Source: Sulfurospirillum deleyianum DSM 6946 (GTDB taxonomy: Bacteria > Campylobacterota > Campylobacteria > Campylobacterales > Sulfurospirillaceae). Taken from it: a stretch of DNA of 64,000 nt. The stretch is from assembly GCF_000024885.1 (NCBI RefSeq), contig NC_013512.1, positions 868,001 to 932,000 of the forward strand, given 5' to 3'. Below the pieces are notes generated by a model. The model made no database searches. It was not told where the DNA came from and saw only the letters and a list, made by a program, of their open reading frames with translations. Position numbers and translations under genes: made by a program. This document shows, piece after piece, positions 9,376 to 17,980 of the stretch (its first letter is position 1; each line of letters starts with the position of its first letter).

Positions 9376-10252
9376 TTGTTGGAGTGAAAATAGAATCTAA
9401 AATAGTGTCAATGTAATCCGTAGGATTAAATGCAATTAAATCATCTCGTCCTTCACCCACACCCACGTATAAGATAGGCAGTTGTAATGCTTTGGCAATT
9501 CCAAAAAGTGAACCACCTTTTGCCGTCCCATCTAATTTGGTAATAATAATTCCATCAATGCTAATCATCTCATGGAAAGCTTTGGCTTGATTAATGGCAG
9601 AACTGCCCTGTGTACCGTCTAAAATTAAAATTTTACGATGGGGTGCACCTAAAAGAGCTTTGTCGCAAATACGGACAATTTTTTTAAGCTCATTGGAAAG
9701 ATTCACTTGATTGTGTAATCTTCCCGCCGTATCAATAATCACATGATCGATTTTTTTAGCCAGTGCGGAGCTGATAGTATCATAGGCAACAGCAGAGGGG
9801 TCATGCCCTTGTGCCGTGTAAACAATACCCACATCAATCTTCTCTGCCCAACTTTTTAGCTGCTCAATGGCTGCTGCTCTAAAGGTATCTGCAGCACCTA
9901 AAAGAGTACTTTGATTCTCTTTTTTGTAGATGTGTGCGAGTTTTGCGATGGTTGTAGTTTTTCCTGCACCATTGACACCAATGACCAATTCCACAAATGG
10001 TTTTGTTGGTGTATCCTTTTGCGTGTTTTCGTACATAAAATACGATTGAAGAACACGTTTTACATCTGCACGTGCAACCGTTTGAGAAGGAGGAAGGTAG
10101 TAAATAATTTCTTCCACAAGCTCATAAGGAATATCAGATTCGATGAGAATTTCTTCTAAAAGGGTTTTATCAATCTTCTCAACTTTTTCAGGCAAAATCT
10201 CTTTGATGGCTCCCAGGGTTTTATCGAGCCCTTTTTTAATAAAACTAAACAT
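9368..10252 (-). CDS. ftsY: FtsY, signal recognition particle receptor GTPase
   Basis: The 294-aa SRP-receptor GTPase has the NG domain but no long acidic A domain, as in many small-genome bacteria. Motifs are GVNGAGKTTTIAKLA (G1), DTFRAAA, DTAGR and TKLDGTAKGG. It docks SRP-bound ribosomes at the membrane. I chose the ATG at 10252, which overlaps the upstream TGA by 1 nt. A TTG codon sits one codon earlier. Confidence 0.95.
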   Translation of the reverse strand: MFSFIKKGLDKTLGAIKEILPEKVEKIDKTLLEEILIESDIPYELVEEIIYYLPPSQTVARADVKRVLQSYFMYENTQKDTPTKPFVELVIGVNGAGKTTTIAKLAHIYKKENQSTLLGAADTFRAAAIEQLKSWAEKIDVGIVYTAQGHDPSAVAYDTISSALAKKIDHVIIDTAGRLHNQVNLSNELKKIVRICDKALLGAPHRKILILDGTQGSSAINQAKAFHEMISIDGIIITKLDGTAKGGSLFGIAKALQLPILYVGVGEGRDDLIAFNPTDYIDTILDSIFTPTNG

Positions 10253-10803
10253 CAAAGTACTTTCTTAATGTCAGCGTCTATCATCTCTTCAGGGATGGCA
10301 CCAACATAATGGGTAGCGTAGTTCCCTGCTTTATCATAAAGGAACATGAGTGGAATATTTTTAACACCGCCCACACTTTGAGCTAAAGCAAAGTTTCCTG
10401 AACCATTGGTAATCGTATACTTAATAGCGTTAAACTTGATAAAACTTAGCAGTTCTTCATTGGATTTATTCTCTTCCAAAAGGACACTGATAATGACAAA
10501 ATTTTCTTTATATTTCTCTTGTAAGTTATTGAGATGAGGAATCTCAGCTTTACAAGGAGGACACCATGTTGTGAAAAAATTCAGTAAGACTACCTTGTTT
10601 TCAAAGCCTGAAAAGGTAAACCCTTTTTCGGTGGGTGTCGCTACAATAGCATTGCCATTGACATCTTGAAGTGTGACACTCTCTCTTATAACACTTTGAG
10701 AAGAACTGATATTTTTATCGTCTTCTTTTCTTTTCTTATCGGAAGAACATCCATGAAAAAATAGAATAGAACATGAAACAAAGAGGGTAAGCCAAAACTT
10801 CAT
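10252..10803 (-). CDS. TlpA-like thiol-disulfide oxidoreductase lipoprotein
   Basis: The 183-aa protein has a signal peptide ending in a lipobox (FHGC, Cys19) and a thioredoxin-like domain with TTWCPPC (Cys81, Cys84), followed later by a KNIPLMFLYD strand carrying the cis-Pro. It should be a periplasmic, membrane-anchored reductase, for example for cytochrome c or other exported thiol proteins. The partner is unknown. It is the first gene of the minus-strand operon and is divergent from the formyl-THF ligase gene. Confidence 0.88.
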   Translation of the reverse strand: MKFWLTLFVSCSILFFHGCSSDKKRKEDDKNISSSQSVIRESVTLQDVNGNAIVATPTEKGFTFSGFENKVVLLNFFTTWCPPCKAEIPHLNNLQEKYKENFVIISVLLEENKSNEELLSFIKFNAIKYTITNGSGNFALAQSVGGVKNIPLMFLYDKAGNYATHYVGAIPEEMIDADIKKVL

Positions 10804-10859
10804 TGCGATCCTTCGTTTTATAGTAAAATAGCTATGATTGTATTCAAAGAAGGCTTAAA

Positions 10860-11528
10860 ATGACAACAATGAAAAAAATTAAGTTTGAAACAAAAACAGA
10901 ATTTCGACGCTTTGCTAAAGAAAAATTGATACATGTTTCAAATACGTATCTTCGTGACAAAAAGATGCAAAAAACACTTTTGTCATTGATTTGTCACACA
11001 AATGTTCGCTCGCTTTTGCTCTATGTTTCTCTGCCCTTAGAGGTCAATACCGATGCGCTTATTACTACGTGTAGACGTAGAAAATGCAGGGTCTATGTTC
11101 CATTTATGGAAGGTATTAGTTTCAAGATGGTACAATGGAGATTGCCTTTAGAAAAGAAGACTTTTAATATCAAAGAGCCTAAAAACTCCTTTGCTGTTAA
11201 ACCAAAAATTAATTTAGCCATAGTGCCCGTCATCGGGGTTGATGGAGCACTTAAGAGAATTGGTTTTGGAAAAGGGATGTATGATCGTTTTTTTGCATCA
11301 CTGAAGCCAAAACCTCCAATAGCATTTGTTCAAAGGGAGTTTTGTATGACACCAGCTCTTCTATCCGAAGCACATGATATTGCAGCAGATATTTATTTAA
11401 CCCCATATAAAACTATTATTAAAAGAGGGAAAAATGGTACTAGAGTCATTAGCCGTTGGAGGAGCCGCCGTAGTGAGCGGCGTTGCGGGGTTTTTTATCG
11501 CCAAAAAGATGGAGTCTGCCAACTATGA
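10860..11528 (+). CDS. 5-formyltetrahydrofolate cyclo-ligase family protein
   Basis: The 222-aa protein has the family signature GALKRIGFGKGMYDRFF near residue 130 and begins with FRRFAKEKL. The enzyme converts 5-formyl-THF to 5,10-methenyl-THF using ATP. The family domain seems to end near LTPYKTIIK. The last 30 or so residues are arginine-rich and come from reading through the first 95 nt of rny in another frame, which is an unusually long overlap. GAAGG lies upstream of the ATG at 10860. A second ATG is at 10869. Confidence 0.87.
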   Translation: MTTMKKIKFETKTEFRRFAKEKLIHVSNTYLRDKKMQKTLLSLICHTNVRSLLLYVSLPLEVNTDALITTCRRRKCRVYVPFMEGISFKMVQWRLPLEKKTFNIKEPKNSFAVKPKINLAIVPVIGVDGALKRIGFGKGMYDRFFASLKPKPPIAFVQREFCMTPALLSEAHDIAADIYLTPYKTIIKRGKNGTRVISRWRSRRSERRCGVFYRQKDGVCQL

Positions 11529-12990
11529 GATTCATATTGCACAAGCAAGAGCGAAAGCGAAAGCCATTGAGCATGAAGCAGAGTTGGTTTTAAGTAACAG
11601 TAACATCAAAGTTAAAGAAGCTGAGCTTGAGGCAAAGCGCAAATATGAAGACCGTACAATTACGCTTAAAAAAGAGCATTCAGAGAAGATACTTGAACTT
11701 GAGAAAAAAGAGCGTGGTTACAAAGATGAATTGAAAAGAATTTCAAAGGAGAGAGAAGAGATTCAAACACTTCAAGAGAGTGCCACAGCACTGTTTGAAG
11801 AGAGTAAAAATCTCAAAGAGACGTATAAAGCAAAAGTAGATGAAGCTTTGTTGGTGTTGGAGCGCTCTTCAGGGCTGACACAACATGAAGCACGAGAGAT
11901 TGTTTTAGCTAAAGTGGAAGAACAATCACGTGCTGAAATTGCTCATACGGTAAGACGCCTTGAAGAAGAGGCAAAGCAAGATATTAAACGTCGTGTGAAT
12001 TACATCTTAGCCCAAGCAACCACCCGTTTTGCAGGCGAGTTTGCGGCAGAGCGTTTGATTAATGTGGTCAATATTAAAGATGATGAACTGAAAGGGCGCA
12101 TTATTGGTAAAGAGGGTCGAAACATTAAGACCTTAGAGATGCTTTTAGGAGTAGATATTATCATTGATGATACACCAAATGCGATTATTTTAAGTAGTTT
12201 TAACCTCTACCGTCGTGCGATTGCAACGAAAGTGATTGAGCTTTTGGTACAAGATGGACGTATCCAACCTGCACGCATTGAAGGTATTTATGAGAAAGTC
12301 AAAGAGGAGTTTGACCAAGGATTGATTGAAGAGGGTGAGAATATCATCATTGATTTAGGGCTTTCAAAAATGCATCCTGAATTAGTTAAGCTTATTGGAC
12401 GTTTGAAATTTCGTGCGAGTTATGGTCAAAATGCTTTGGGACACTCTCTTGAAGTGGCGCATCTAGCAGGTATTATTGCGGCTGAAACAGGTGGTGACGT
12501 CTTGTTGGCAAGACGTGCTGGTATCTTACATGACATTGGTAAAGCACTCACCCATGAAACTGCAGGAAGCCATGTGGATTTGGGTGCGGAGATTTGCCGT
12601 CGTTATAAAGAGCACGATGTAGTCATCAATGCTATTTTTGCGCATCACGGACACGAAGAGCCAACCTCGGTAGAATCTGCGGCTGTGTGTGCGGCTGACA
12701 CTCTCTCTGCTGCTCGTCCAGGTGCGCGTCGAGAAGTATTGGAAAGCTTCTTGAAACGGGTTCAAGACATAGAAGATATCGCCAAAAACAAACAAGGTAT
12801 TAAGCAGGTGTATGCGATTAATGCGGGTCGTGAGATTCGTGTTATTGCCAATGCGAAGCTGATTAATGATGATGAAGCGGTTCTTTTAGCTAAGGAAATT
12901 GCACAGGAAATTGAGAGTAAAGTGCAGTATCCTGGTGAGATTAAAGTGAATGTCATTCGAGAGCTTCGTGCGGTCGATTTTGCTCGCTAA
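11434..12990 (+). CDS. rny: RNase Y, membrane-anchored endoribonuclease
   Basis: The 518-aa protein has an N-terminal membrane helix (LAVGGAAVVSGVAGFFIA) and a long coiled coil from about residue 30 to 180. A KH domain follows with GRIIGKEGRNIK, then an HD domain with HDIGKALTHE. RNase Y initiates mRNA decay in many bacteria that lack RNase E. The start is set by AAGAGGG just upstream of the ATG, inside the 3' end of the preceding gene. A hairpin follows the stop. Confidence 0.95.
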   Translation: MVLESLAVGGAAVVSGVAGFFIAKKMESANYEIHIAQARAKAKAIEHEAELVLSNSNIKVKEAELEAKRKYEDRTITLKKEHSEKILELEKKERGYKDELKRISKEREEIQTLQESATALFEESKNLKETYKAKVDEALLVLERSSGLTQHEAREIVLAKVEEQSRAEIAHTVRRLEEEAKQDIKRRVNYILAQATTRFAGEFAAERLINVVNIKDDELKGRIIGKEGRNIKTLEMLLGVDIIIDDTPNAIILSSFNLYRRAIATKVIELLVQDGRIQPARIEGIYEKVKEEFDQGLIEEGENIIIDLGLSKMHPELVKLIGRLKFRASYGQNALGHSLEVAHLAGIIAAETGGDVLLARRAGILHDIGKALTHETAGSHVDLGAEICRRYKEHDVVINAIFAHHGHEEPTSVESAAVCAADTLSAARPGARREVLESFLKRVQDIEDIAKNKQGIKQVYAINAGREIRVIANAKLINDDEAVLLAKEIAQEIESKVQYPGEIKVNVIRELRAVDFAR

Positions 12991-12998
12991 ATCGTTTT

Positions 12999-13025
12999 AC
13001 ATGTAGAGATATTTTCTCTACATGT
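12999..13025 (+). terminator. Intergenic hairpin after rny built from a variant palindrome
   Basis: An 11-bp stem (12999-13009 with 13015-13025, ACATGTAGAGA against TCTCTACATGT) encloses a 5-nt loop. Each arm holds a half copy of the recurrent ACATGTA element. There is no strong T tract, so termination is only a guess. Confidence 0.45.
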
Positions 13026-13047
13026 TGCCTCTTTAAATGGAATAATC

Positions 13048-14820
13048 ATGCACAGACTCTACTCCTTTAAAACCCTTTTTGATGAGTTAACACAGTACAA
13101 AAAAGAGCTTTTACTTGCTAATGTGATTGCTTTTTTAGCGGTGGTGATTCACACTCCTGTGCCTTTGCTGATGCCAATGCTGGTTGATGAAGTTTTACTG
13201 GAGAAAAGAGGGTTTTTTACGCAAAGTGTGGATGGTATTTTAGGGTATGAAACTCCTGCGTATGTTTACATTCTCATTGCTTTAGTGATTGTTGTTTTTT
13301 TACGGTTTTTATTTTTTGTTTTGAACTATTGGCAAACAAAACTTTTTACGATTGTCTCGAAAAATATTGCTTTTAAAATGCGTGAGGATATTTTAAAACA
13401 CCTCAGTCACGTTGCGATGAATCAGTTTGAGTTTTTTGGTTCAGGTAAAGTAGCGTCTCTTATGGTAACAGATGTAGAAACAATCGATAATTTCTTAGGT
13501 GTTTTTGTCAGCCGTTTGATTATCTCTGTTTTAACGATTTTGGGTGTAGGTGCAGTTCTTCTGATGATTCATTGGCCGTTAGCCCTTTTTATTTTAATCC
13601 TCAATCCGATTGTGATTTTAATTACAACAAAAATGGCAAAAAAGGTTGCAAAACTTAAAAAAGAGCAAAACAGTGCGTTTGAGCTTTTTCAAGAATCTCT
13701 CTTAGAAGCCTTAGAGATGTTTGTTCAAATTCGTGCGACCAATAAAGAAAAACTTTTTTTTGATAGAGTACAAGAAAAAGCACTTGCAATTAAAGAGAGC
13801 TCGATTATTTTTGGCTATAAAAGTGATGGTGCCAATCGTCTCTCTTTCTTGATTTTCCTCTCAGGTTTTGAGCTTTTTAGGGCAGCGAGCATTTTTGTGG
13901 TGGCTTACAGTGATTTAAGTATTGGATTGATGTTGGCAATTTTTGGCTATCTTTGGGTGATGATGCCTCCGATTCAAGATATTTTAAACATTCAATATTC
14001 GTATCATAATGCCCAAAAAGCACTGGAGCGTATCAATCATATTTTAGAGCTTAAAAAAGAGGAGAGAGGATTACATGTAAAGAATCCTTTTTTAAATACA
14101 AGCACCAATGCGATAGATATCAAAGGGGTGAGTTTTAGTTACGATGGGCAAAAAAAGATTTTAGAATCGGTGGATATGTCGATTCCAAAAGGCTCAAAAA
14201 TTGCCATTATTGGAGCGAGTGGGAGTGGAAAGACGACACTAGCACATCTTCTAGTAGGACTCTATCCTCTTGAAGAGGGTGAGATTTTGGTGGATGGGAT
14301 TTCGAGCAAAGAGATTGGCTTGGATGTGATGCGTGAGCATGTTTTTTTAGTGCTTCAAAATCCTCAACTTTTTAATGCTTCTTTGGCTCAAAATTTGATG
14401 ATAGATGAAAAAACAGATAAAACGCTGATTCAAGAGGCGTTACGTATCGCTCAGCTCGAGAGTTTTGTGGATGAATTGCCCGAGGGGTTAAATACACAAA
14501 TAGGTAAACATGGCATTAAACTCTCAGGCGGACAGAGACAACGTTTGAGTATCGCACGGATGGTACTTCAAAACCCAAATGTCGTCGTTTTGGACGAATC
14601 CACATCGGCGTTAGATGTGCATACCGAAGCAAAGCTTTTTCATGAACTTGAGGCGTATTTGGAAGAGAAAACGACCATTATTATTGCGCATAGGCTTAGC
14701 ACCATAAAAAAAGCAGATTATATCTATGTGCTTGAAAAAGGGAAGATTTTAGAATCAGGTACACAAGAATCATTGATGCGTGAAGAGGGTGCTTTTTTTA
14801 CTTATAAACAGTTATCGTAA
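13048..14820 (+). CDS. ABC transporter, fused membrane and ATP-binding domains (exporter type)
   Basis: The 590-aa half-transporter has a six-helix membrane domain over about residues 20-320 and an ATPase domain with Walker A GASGSGKTTLAH, signature LSGGQRQRLSIARM, and Walker B VVVLDESTSALD followed by the H-loop IIIAHRLST. It would work as a homodimer exporting lipid, peptide or drug. The substrate is not evident. A TTACATGTAA palindrome lies in the linker between the domains (14071). Confidence 0.92.
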   Translation: MHRLYSFKTLFDELTQYKKELLLANVIAFLAVVIHTPVPLLMPMLVDEVLLEKRGFFTQSVDGILGYETPAYVYILIALVIVVFLRFLFFVLNYWQTKLFTIVSKNIAFKMREDILKHLSHVAMNQFEFFGSGKVASLMVTDVETIDNFLGVFVSRLIISVLTILGVGAVLLMIHWPLALFILILNPIVILITTKMAKKVAKLKKEQNSAFELFQESLLEALEMFVQIRATNKEKLFFDRVQEKALAIKESSIIFGYKSDGANRLSFLIFLSGFELFRAASIFVVAYSDLSIGLMLAIFGYLWVMMPPIQDILNIQYSYHNAQKALERINHILELKKEERGLHVKNPFLNTSTNAIDIKGVSFSYDGQKKILESVDMSIPKGSKIAIIGASGSGKTTLAHLLVGLYPLEEGEILVDGISSKEIGLDVMREHVFLVLQNPQLFNASLAQNLMIDEKTDKTLIQEALRIAQLESFVDELPEGLNTQIGKHGIKLSGGQRQRLSIARMVLQNPNVVVLDESTSALDVHTEAKLFHELEAYLEEKTTIIIAHRLSTIKKADYIYVLEKGKILESGTQESLMREEGAFFTYKQLS

Positions 14821-14833
14821 TGAAGGAGAGAAA

Positions 14834-15499
14834 ATGAAAAAATTTTGGATAAGTCTTTTGATGAGTTTTAGTCTATTAAGTAGCCTTTATGGTTCTGCGG
14901 AAGAGACCGTGTTGGATGCGTCGAATGTGATTAAAAATATGATGCGTGATTCGAAAATTAAAATTCCTCCACGTGTTTTAGCCAATACTCAAGCGATTGC
15001 GGTTTTTCCTGCGACGATTGAGATTAGTCTCTTTTTAGGTGGCAAAACAGGCAATGGGGTTATGGTGGTAAAACGCAGTGATGGAACATGGAGTTACCCA
15101 TTTTTTGTGAAGCTTGGTGGAGCAGGGCTTGGTTTTCAAGTTGGTGTTGAGAAAAAAGATATTTTAATGCTTTTCAAAAGCCGTGATATTGTTAAAAAAC
15201 TTGCCAATAATAAAATGACCCTTGGTGTTGATGCCTCCGTTGCCGCAGGCCCTGCGGGTGATAGCGCTGGAAGAGGCAGTGAAGTGGATTTTTCATCAGA
15301 AGTCTACACCTATACTAAAACACAAGGCGCTTTTGTAGGTGTTTCATTTGATGGTTCGGTGATGAATCATGACTATGATAAAAATATCGAGCTTTATGGT
15401 AACAACGTGATGCCAGAGCAAATTATTCAATCTGATGGGTTACTTGCTTCCTATGCGATTGACGAGTTTTTAAAAAGCATACAACAACTCAGTCATTAA
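14834..15499 (+). CDS. SYLF (Ysc84-type) lipid-binding domain protein, secreted
   Basis: The 221-aa protein starts with a signal peptide (MKKFWISLLMSFSLLSSLYGS). The rest is a SYLF/Ysc84 domain: ANTQAIAVFPATIEISLFLGG, then GNGVMVVKR and DGTWSYPFFVKLGGAGLGFQVG, ending with GVSFDGSVMNHD. SYLF domains bind phosphoinositides in eukaryotes, while bacterial members are periplasmic and poorly understood. AAGGAG 7 nt upstream favours the ATG at 14834. Confidence 0.85.
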   Translation: MKKFWISLLMSFSLLSSLYGSAEETVLDASNVIKNMMRDSKIKIPPRVLANTQAIAVFPATIEISLFLGGKTGNGVMVVKRSDGTWSYPFFVKLGGAGLGFQVGVEKKDILMLFKSRDIVKKLANNKMTLGVDASVAAGPAGDSAGRGSEVDFSSEVYTYTKTQGAFVGVSFDGSVMNHDYDKNIELYGNNVMPEQIIQSDGLLASYAIDEFLKSIQQLSH

Positions 15500-15507
15500 G
15501 GATTTTT

Positions 15508-16071
15508 GTGGAGGATATTTTAAGTTCGCTTACAACGTATGGGTATATTATTTTATTTCTTTACTCCTTTGGAGGAGGAATGATTGCGATTATTGCAGCA
15601 GGGGTTCTCTCTTACGCAGGGAAGATGGATTTGACAACGTCGATTTTAGTTGCTGCCACTGCCAATAGTGTTGGAAGTTCATTTTTATTTTATATGGGGC
15701 GTTACAATAAAAGAGCGTTTATGCCATATATTAAAGCACATCGTCGAAAATTAGCGTTGAGTCATATTTTGATGCGACGCTATGGCGATAAAATTATTTT
15801 TATTCAAAAGTTTATTTATGGATTGAAAACTTTGGTACCTATTACGATTGGTTTAACCAAATATCCACAGACAAAGTTTCATCTTTTAAATACCCTTTCT
15901 GCTATTGTGTGGGCCATTCTTTTAGGATGGGGAAGTTATGTCGCTGGGGAGCTTTTGATGCGTATTGCGGCGTATTTTTCAGACAACACTTTTATGGCAC
16001 CCGTGATTCTTTTCTCTATTTTAGGGCTTATTTGGTTTTACTTTCAAAAAGCTACAAAGAAGAAGCGCTAA
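15508..16071 (+). CDS. DedA family membrane protein
   Basis: The 187-aa protein starts with GTG and has several membrane helices. FGGGMIAIIAAGVLSYAG near the N-terminus and the DedA-type segment FIYGLKTLVPITIGLTKYPQTKFHLLN with its arginine-rich cytoplasmic loop (KAHRRKLALSHILMRRYGDK) support the DedA/VTT family. These proteins act as lipid scramblases or flippases, for example of undecaprenyl phosphate. Its 3' end overlaps a terminator hairpin. Confidence 0.83.
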   Translation: MEDILSSLTTYGYIILFLYSFGGGMIAIIAAGVLSYAGKMDLTTSILVAATANSVGSSFLFYMGRYNKRAFMPYIKAHRRKLALSHILMRRYGDKIIFIQKFIYGLKTLVPITIGLTKYPQTKFHLLNTLSAIVWAILLGWGSYVAGELLMRIAAYFSDNTFMAPVILFSILGLIWFYFQKATKKKR

Positions 16072-16085
16072 GGCGCTTCTTTACC
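16060..16085 (+). terminator. Rho-independent terminator of the dedA gene
   Basis: A 9-bp stem AAGAAGCGC / GCGCTTCTT (16060-16068 and 16073-16081) with a TAAG loop contains the stop codon of the DedA gene, and a short T run is formed by the 3' arm. Confidence 0.7.
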
Positions 16086-16101
16086 TTTGATACGTTTAGA
16101 T

Positions 16102-16206
16102 TTAAAAAATTTTATTGCTAATGATAAGCATCTTTTGCTCAAAACGACTCATTAATTCATCGTAGACTTTTTTGGTTTCACTTAGGGTACATATTAAACT
16201 TTTCAT
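16102..16206 (-). CDS. Possible 34-aa small protein divergent from the S24 regulator
   Basis: An ATG at 16206 (minus strand) is preceded by a good Shine-Dalgarno, AGAGGTG at 16211-16217. It opens a 34-codon frame ending at 16102 with product start MKSLICTLSETKKVYDELMS. The peptide is charged and helix-prone, with one Cys and no membrane segment. It sits between the dedA terminator and the divergently transcribed repressor-like gene. I recognise no family. Expression is inferred only from the SD and position. Confidence 0.4.
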   Translation of the reverse strand: MKSLICTLSETKKVYDELMSRFEQKMLIISNKIF

Positions 16207-16259
16207 CGCACACCTCTTTTTATAAATTTTCCATAGTGTAATGAAAATATTTTTTATGC

Positions 16260-16265
16260 TATAAT
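16260..16265 (+). promoter_or_regulatory. Probable -10 box of the S24 regulator gene
   Basis: TATAAT follows TATGC directly upstream of a perfect short palindrome and 33 bp before the start codon. Confidence 0.6.
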
Positions 16266-16268
16266 TTT

Positions 16269-16283
16269 ATTTCAAAATGAAAT
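16269..16283. promoter_or_regulatory. Candidate operator palindrome upstream of the S24 regulator
   Basis: ATTTCA-AAA-TGAAAT is a perfect 6+6 inverted repeat placed between the -10 box and the SD of the repressor-like gene. Position and symmetry fit autoregulation by the neighbouring HTH protein, but this is inference. Confidence 0.4.
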
Positions 16284-16297
16284 ATTAGGAGCGAAAA

Positions 16298-16957
16298 ATG
16301 CCAGATATTTTAAATGTTTTGCAAAAAATCAAAGATATTCTCTCTGAAGAGTTAGGTGAGAGAAAAGTGTTTGATAAAGATGTAGCCGAAGCTTTGGGAA
16401 TTAATCAACTCACCCTTGCTACGATGAAAAACCGCGCAAAACTTCCCTATAAAGAGATTTTAGAGTTTTGTGCAAAACGTAAAATTTCGATTAATTGGCT
16501 TTTGTTTGATCAATTTGTTGAGAGTTTACAAGCCCAAACCGATAAGTTTGCTAGAGTGCACTATTTTAGAGACATCTATGCCTCCGCAGGTGGAGGTGCC
16601 CTGAATGAAGAAGAAGAGGGCGAGATGATGTATTTGGATGAAGAGATTGTCCAAAAACTAGGCGGTCTTGGGATGATTAAACATATTCAAGCGATTAATG
16701 TTTTAGGCGATTCGATGGAGCCAACCCTTTTTAGTGGCGATGTTGTGTTTATTCATAAAGAGTATACCAATGCACGAAAAGCGGGTATTTATGTCGTTTC
16801 AACGCCTGCGGGGCTTTTTATTAAGCGGTTACATGTACACGCCAATGGTACGGTAGCGTTGGTCTCTGATAATGAAGCGTATGCCCCTGAAGTGATGCAA
16901 GCAGAAGATGTGAATGTGTTAGGAAAAGTGGTAGGAAAACTCTCAACCAATGTTTAA
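16298..16957 (+). CDS. HTH regulator with S24 (LexA/CI-like) peptidase domain
   Basis: The 219-aa protein resembles phage-type CI repressors. An N-terminal DNA-binding domain (about residues 20-70, DVAEALGINQLTLATMKNRAKLPYKEILEF) is followed by a C-terminal S24 domain with the catalytic serine in VLGDSMEPTLFSGDVVFI and a probable lysine in AGLFIKRLHV. Such proteins repress genes until RecA-stimulated self-cleavage. A glycine-rich linker (ASAGGGAL) lies where cleavage would occur. No phage genes surround it, so it may be a domesticated stress regulator. Confidence 0.85.
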   Translation: MPDILNVLQKIKDILSEELGERKVFDKDVAEALGINQLTLATMKNRAKLPYKEILEFCAKRKISINWLLFDQFVESLQAQTDKFARVHYFRDIYASAGGGALNEEEEGEMMYLDEEIVQKLGGLGMIKHIQAINVLGDSMEPTLFSGDVVFIHKEYTNARKAGIYVVSTPAGLFIKRLHVHANGTVALVSDNEAYAPEVMQAEDVNVLGKVVGKLSTNV

Positions 16958-16959
16958 AA

Positions 16960-16995
16960 CGGTGCATAAAATCTTATGCACCGCTTCGTTTTACT
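16960..16995. terminator. Bidirectional terminator between S24 regulator and symporter
   Basis: A 10-bp perfect stem CGGTGCATAA / TTATGCACCG (16960-16969 and 16974-16983) with loop AATC is flanked by T-rich sequence on the plus side and A-rich sequence on the left. It lies between the ends of two convergent genes. Confidence 0.8.
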
Positions 16996-17902
16996 CTTTT
17001 TTTTCGTGTGCCCAATACCCAGCAAGCAGTGCGCCTGAGATATTGTGCCAGACACTAAAGAGGGCGCCTGCAAGCGCACTAAGAGGCGTGAAATATTTCA
17101 TTGCAAGAGCAACGGCAAGACCTGAGTTTTGCATCCCGACTTCAATGGCAATGGTTTTACAAATCTTGTGAGAATACCCCAACTTTTTTGAAATGAGATA
17201 ACCGCTTAAAAGTCCTGTGCTATTGTGTAAGATAACCGCTAGAATACTTAAAAAGCCAATCGTTGCGATGCGCTCTTGGTTTAAAGAGACAACAATCGCA
17301 ATAATCATGACAATAGCAAACATCGAAAAAGTCGCCAAAAATGCTTCATAACGTTCAATAAGCTTTTGTAAAAAGCGATTGACAACAACGCCTAAAACAA
17401 CAGGAATAATCACCATCCATAGAATGCTTAAGAGCATATCAGAAGTGGGGACAGGAACGCTTTGCCCCACATACATCCATGTTAAAAAAGGCGTTGCCAC
17501 CACAGACAGCAGTGTTGAAGAGAGTGTCATTGTAATGGAAAGTGCGACATCTCCTTTGGCTAAATAGGTAATAACATTTGAAGCTGTTCCCCCAGATACG
17601 GCTCCAACTAGCACCATACCCACAAGCATAGGCGTTGAGAAACCAAAGAGTTTAGCAATGAAAAAAGCACTCAAAGGCATGATGAAAAATTGAAGCGCTA
17701 TGGTGAGTAGAATAGGTTTTGGCGTTTTAAAAACCCGTGCAAAATCTTCCAAACGCAAGGTGACGCCCATAAAAAACATAATTGCAACGAGTAAGGGAGT
17801 GATATTGCTTTTCATGGGTGTAAAGATATGCGGTTGAAAGTAAGCAGCAAGGGAAAATAAAATCGCCCATAAAGGGAAAAGTGCGTTAATACGTGCAATC
17901 AT
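16991..17902 (-). CDS. Bile acid:sodium symporter (BASS) family transporter
   Basis: The 303-aa hydrophobic protein has about nine to ten membrane helices. VLVGAVSGGTASNVITYLAKGDVALSITMT near residue 105 and IAIEVGMQNSGLAVALAMKYF near residue 250 are the two conserved regions (TASN and E-QN) of the BASS/SBF fold. It probably uses Na+ to move an organic anion, for example pantoate or a 2-oxoacid. The substrate cannot be deduced. Confidence 0.88.
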   Translation of the reverse strand: MIARINALFPLWAILFSLAAYFQPHIFTPMKSNITPLLVAIMFFMGVTLRLEDFARVFKTPKPILLTIALQFFIMPLSAFFIAKLFGFSTPMLVGMVLVGAVSGGTASNVITYLAKGDVALSITMTLSSTLLSVVATPFLTWMYVGQSVPVPTSDMLLSILWMVIIPVVLGVVVNRFLQKLIERYEAFLATFSMFAIVMIIAIVVSLNQERIATIGFLSILAVILHNSTGLLSGYLISKKLGYSHKICKTIAIEVGMQNSGLAVALAMKYFTPLSALAGALFSVWHNISGALLAGYWAHEKKE

Positions 17903-17933
17903 ATATCAAAGTTCCTTTTGAAAGATACGTTAG

Positions 17934-17976
17934 GAAAAAACGTTACATGTAAAGTATGAAAACTTTACATGTAAAC
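17934..17976 (-). terminator. Terminator made of two TTACATGTAA copies, after the cyclophilin gene
   Basis: Two exact palindromes (17943-17952 and 17965-17974) are arranged so that TTACATGTAAAGT pairs with its complement, giving a 13-bp stem and 6-nt loop. On the minus strand the hairpin is followed by a run of six T. This fits a rho-independent terminator for the cyclophilin gene and separates it from the symporter gene. Confidence 0.65.
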
Positions 17977-17980
17977 AAAA

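Noticed and set aside
16298-16957. Main SOS repressor LexA
   Set aside because: The N-terminal domain is phage-repressor-like rather than LexA winged helix, and classical LexA is generally absent from Campylobacterota.
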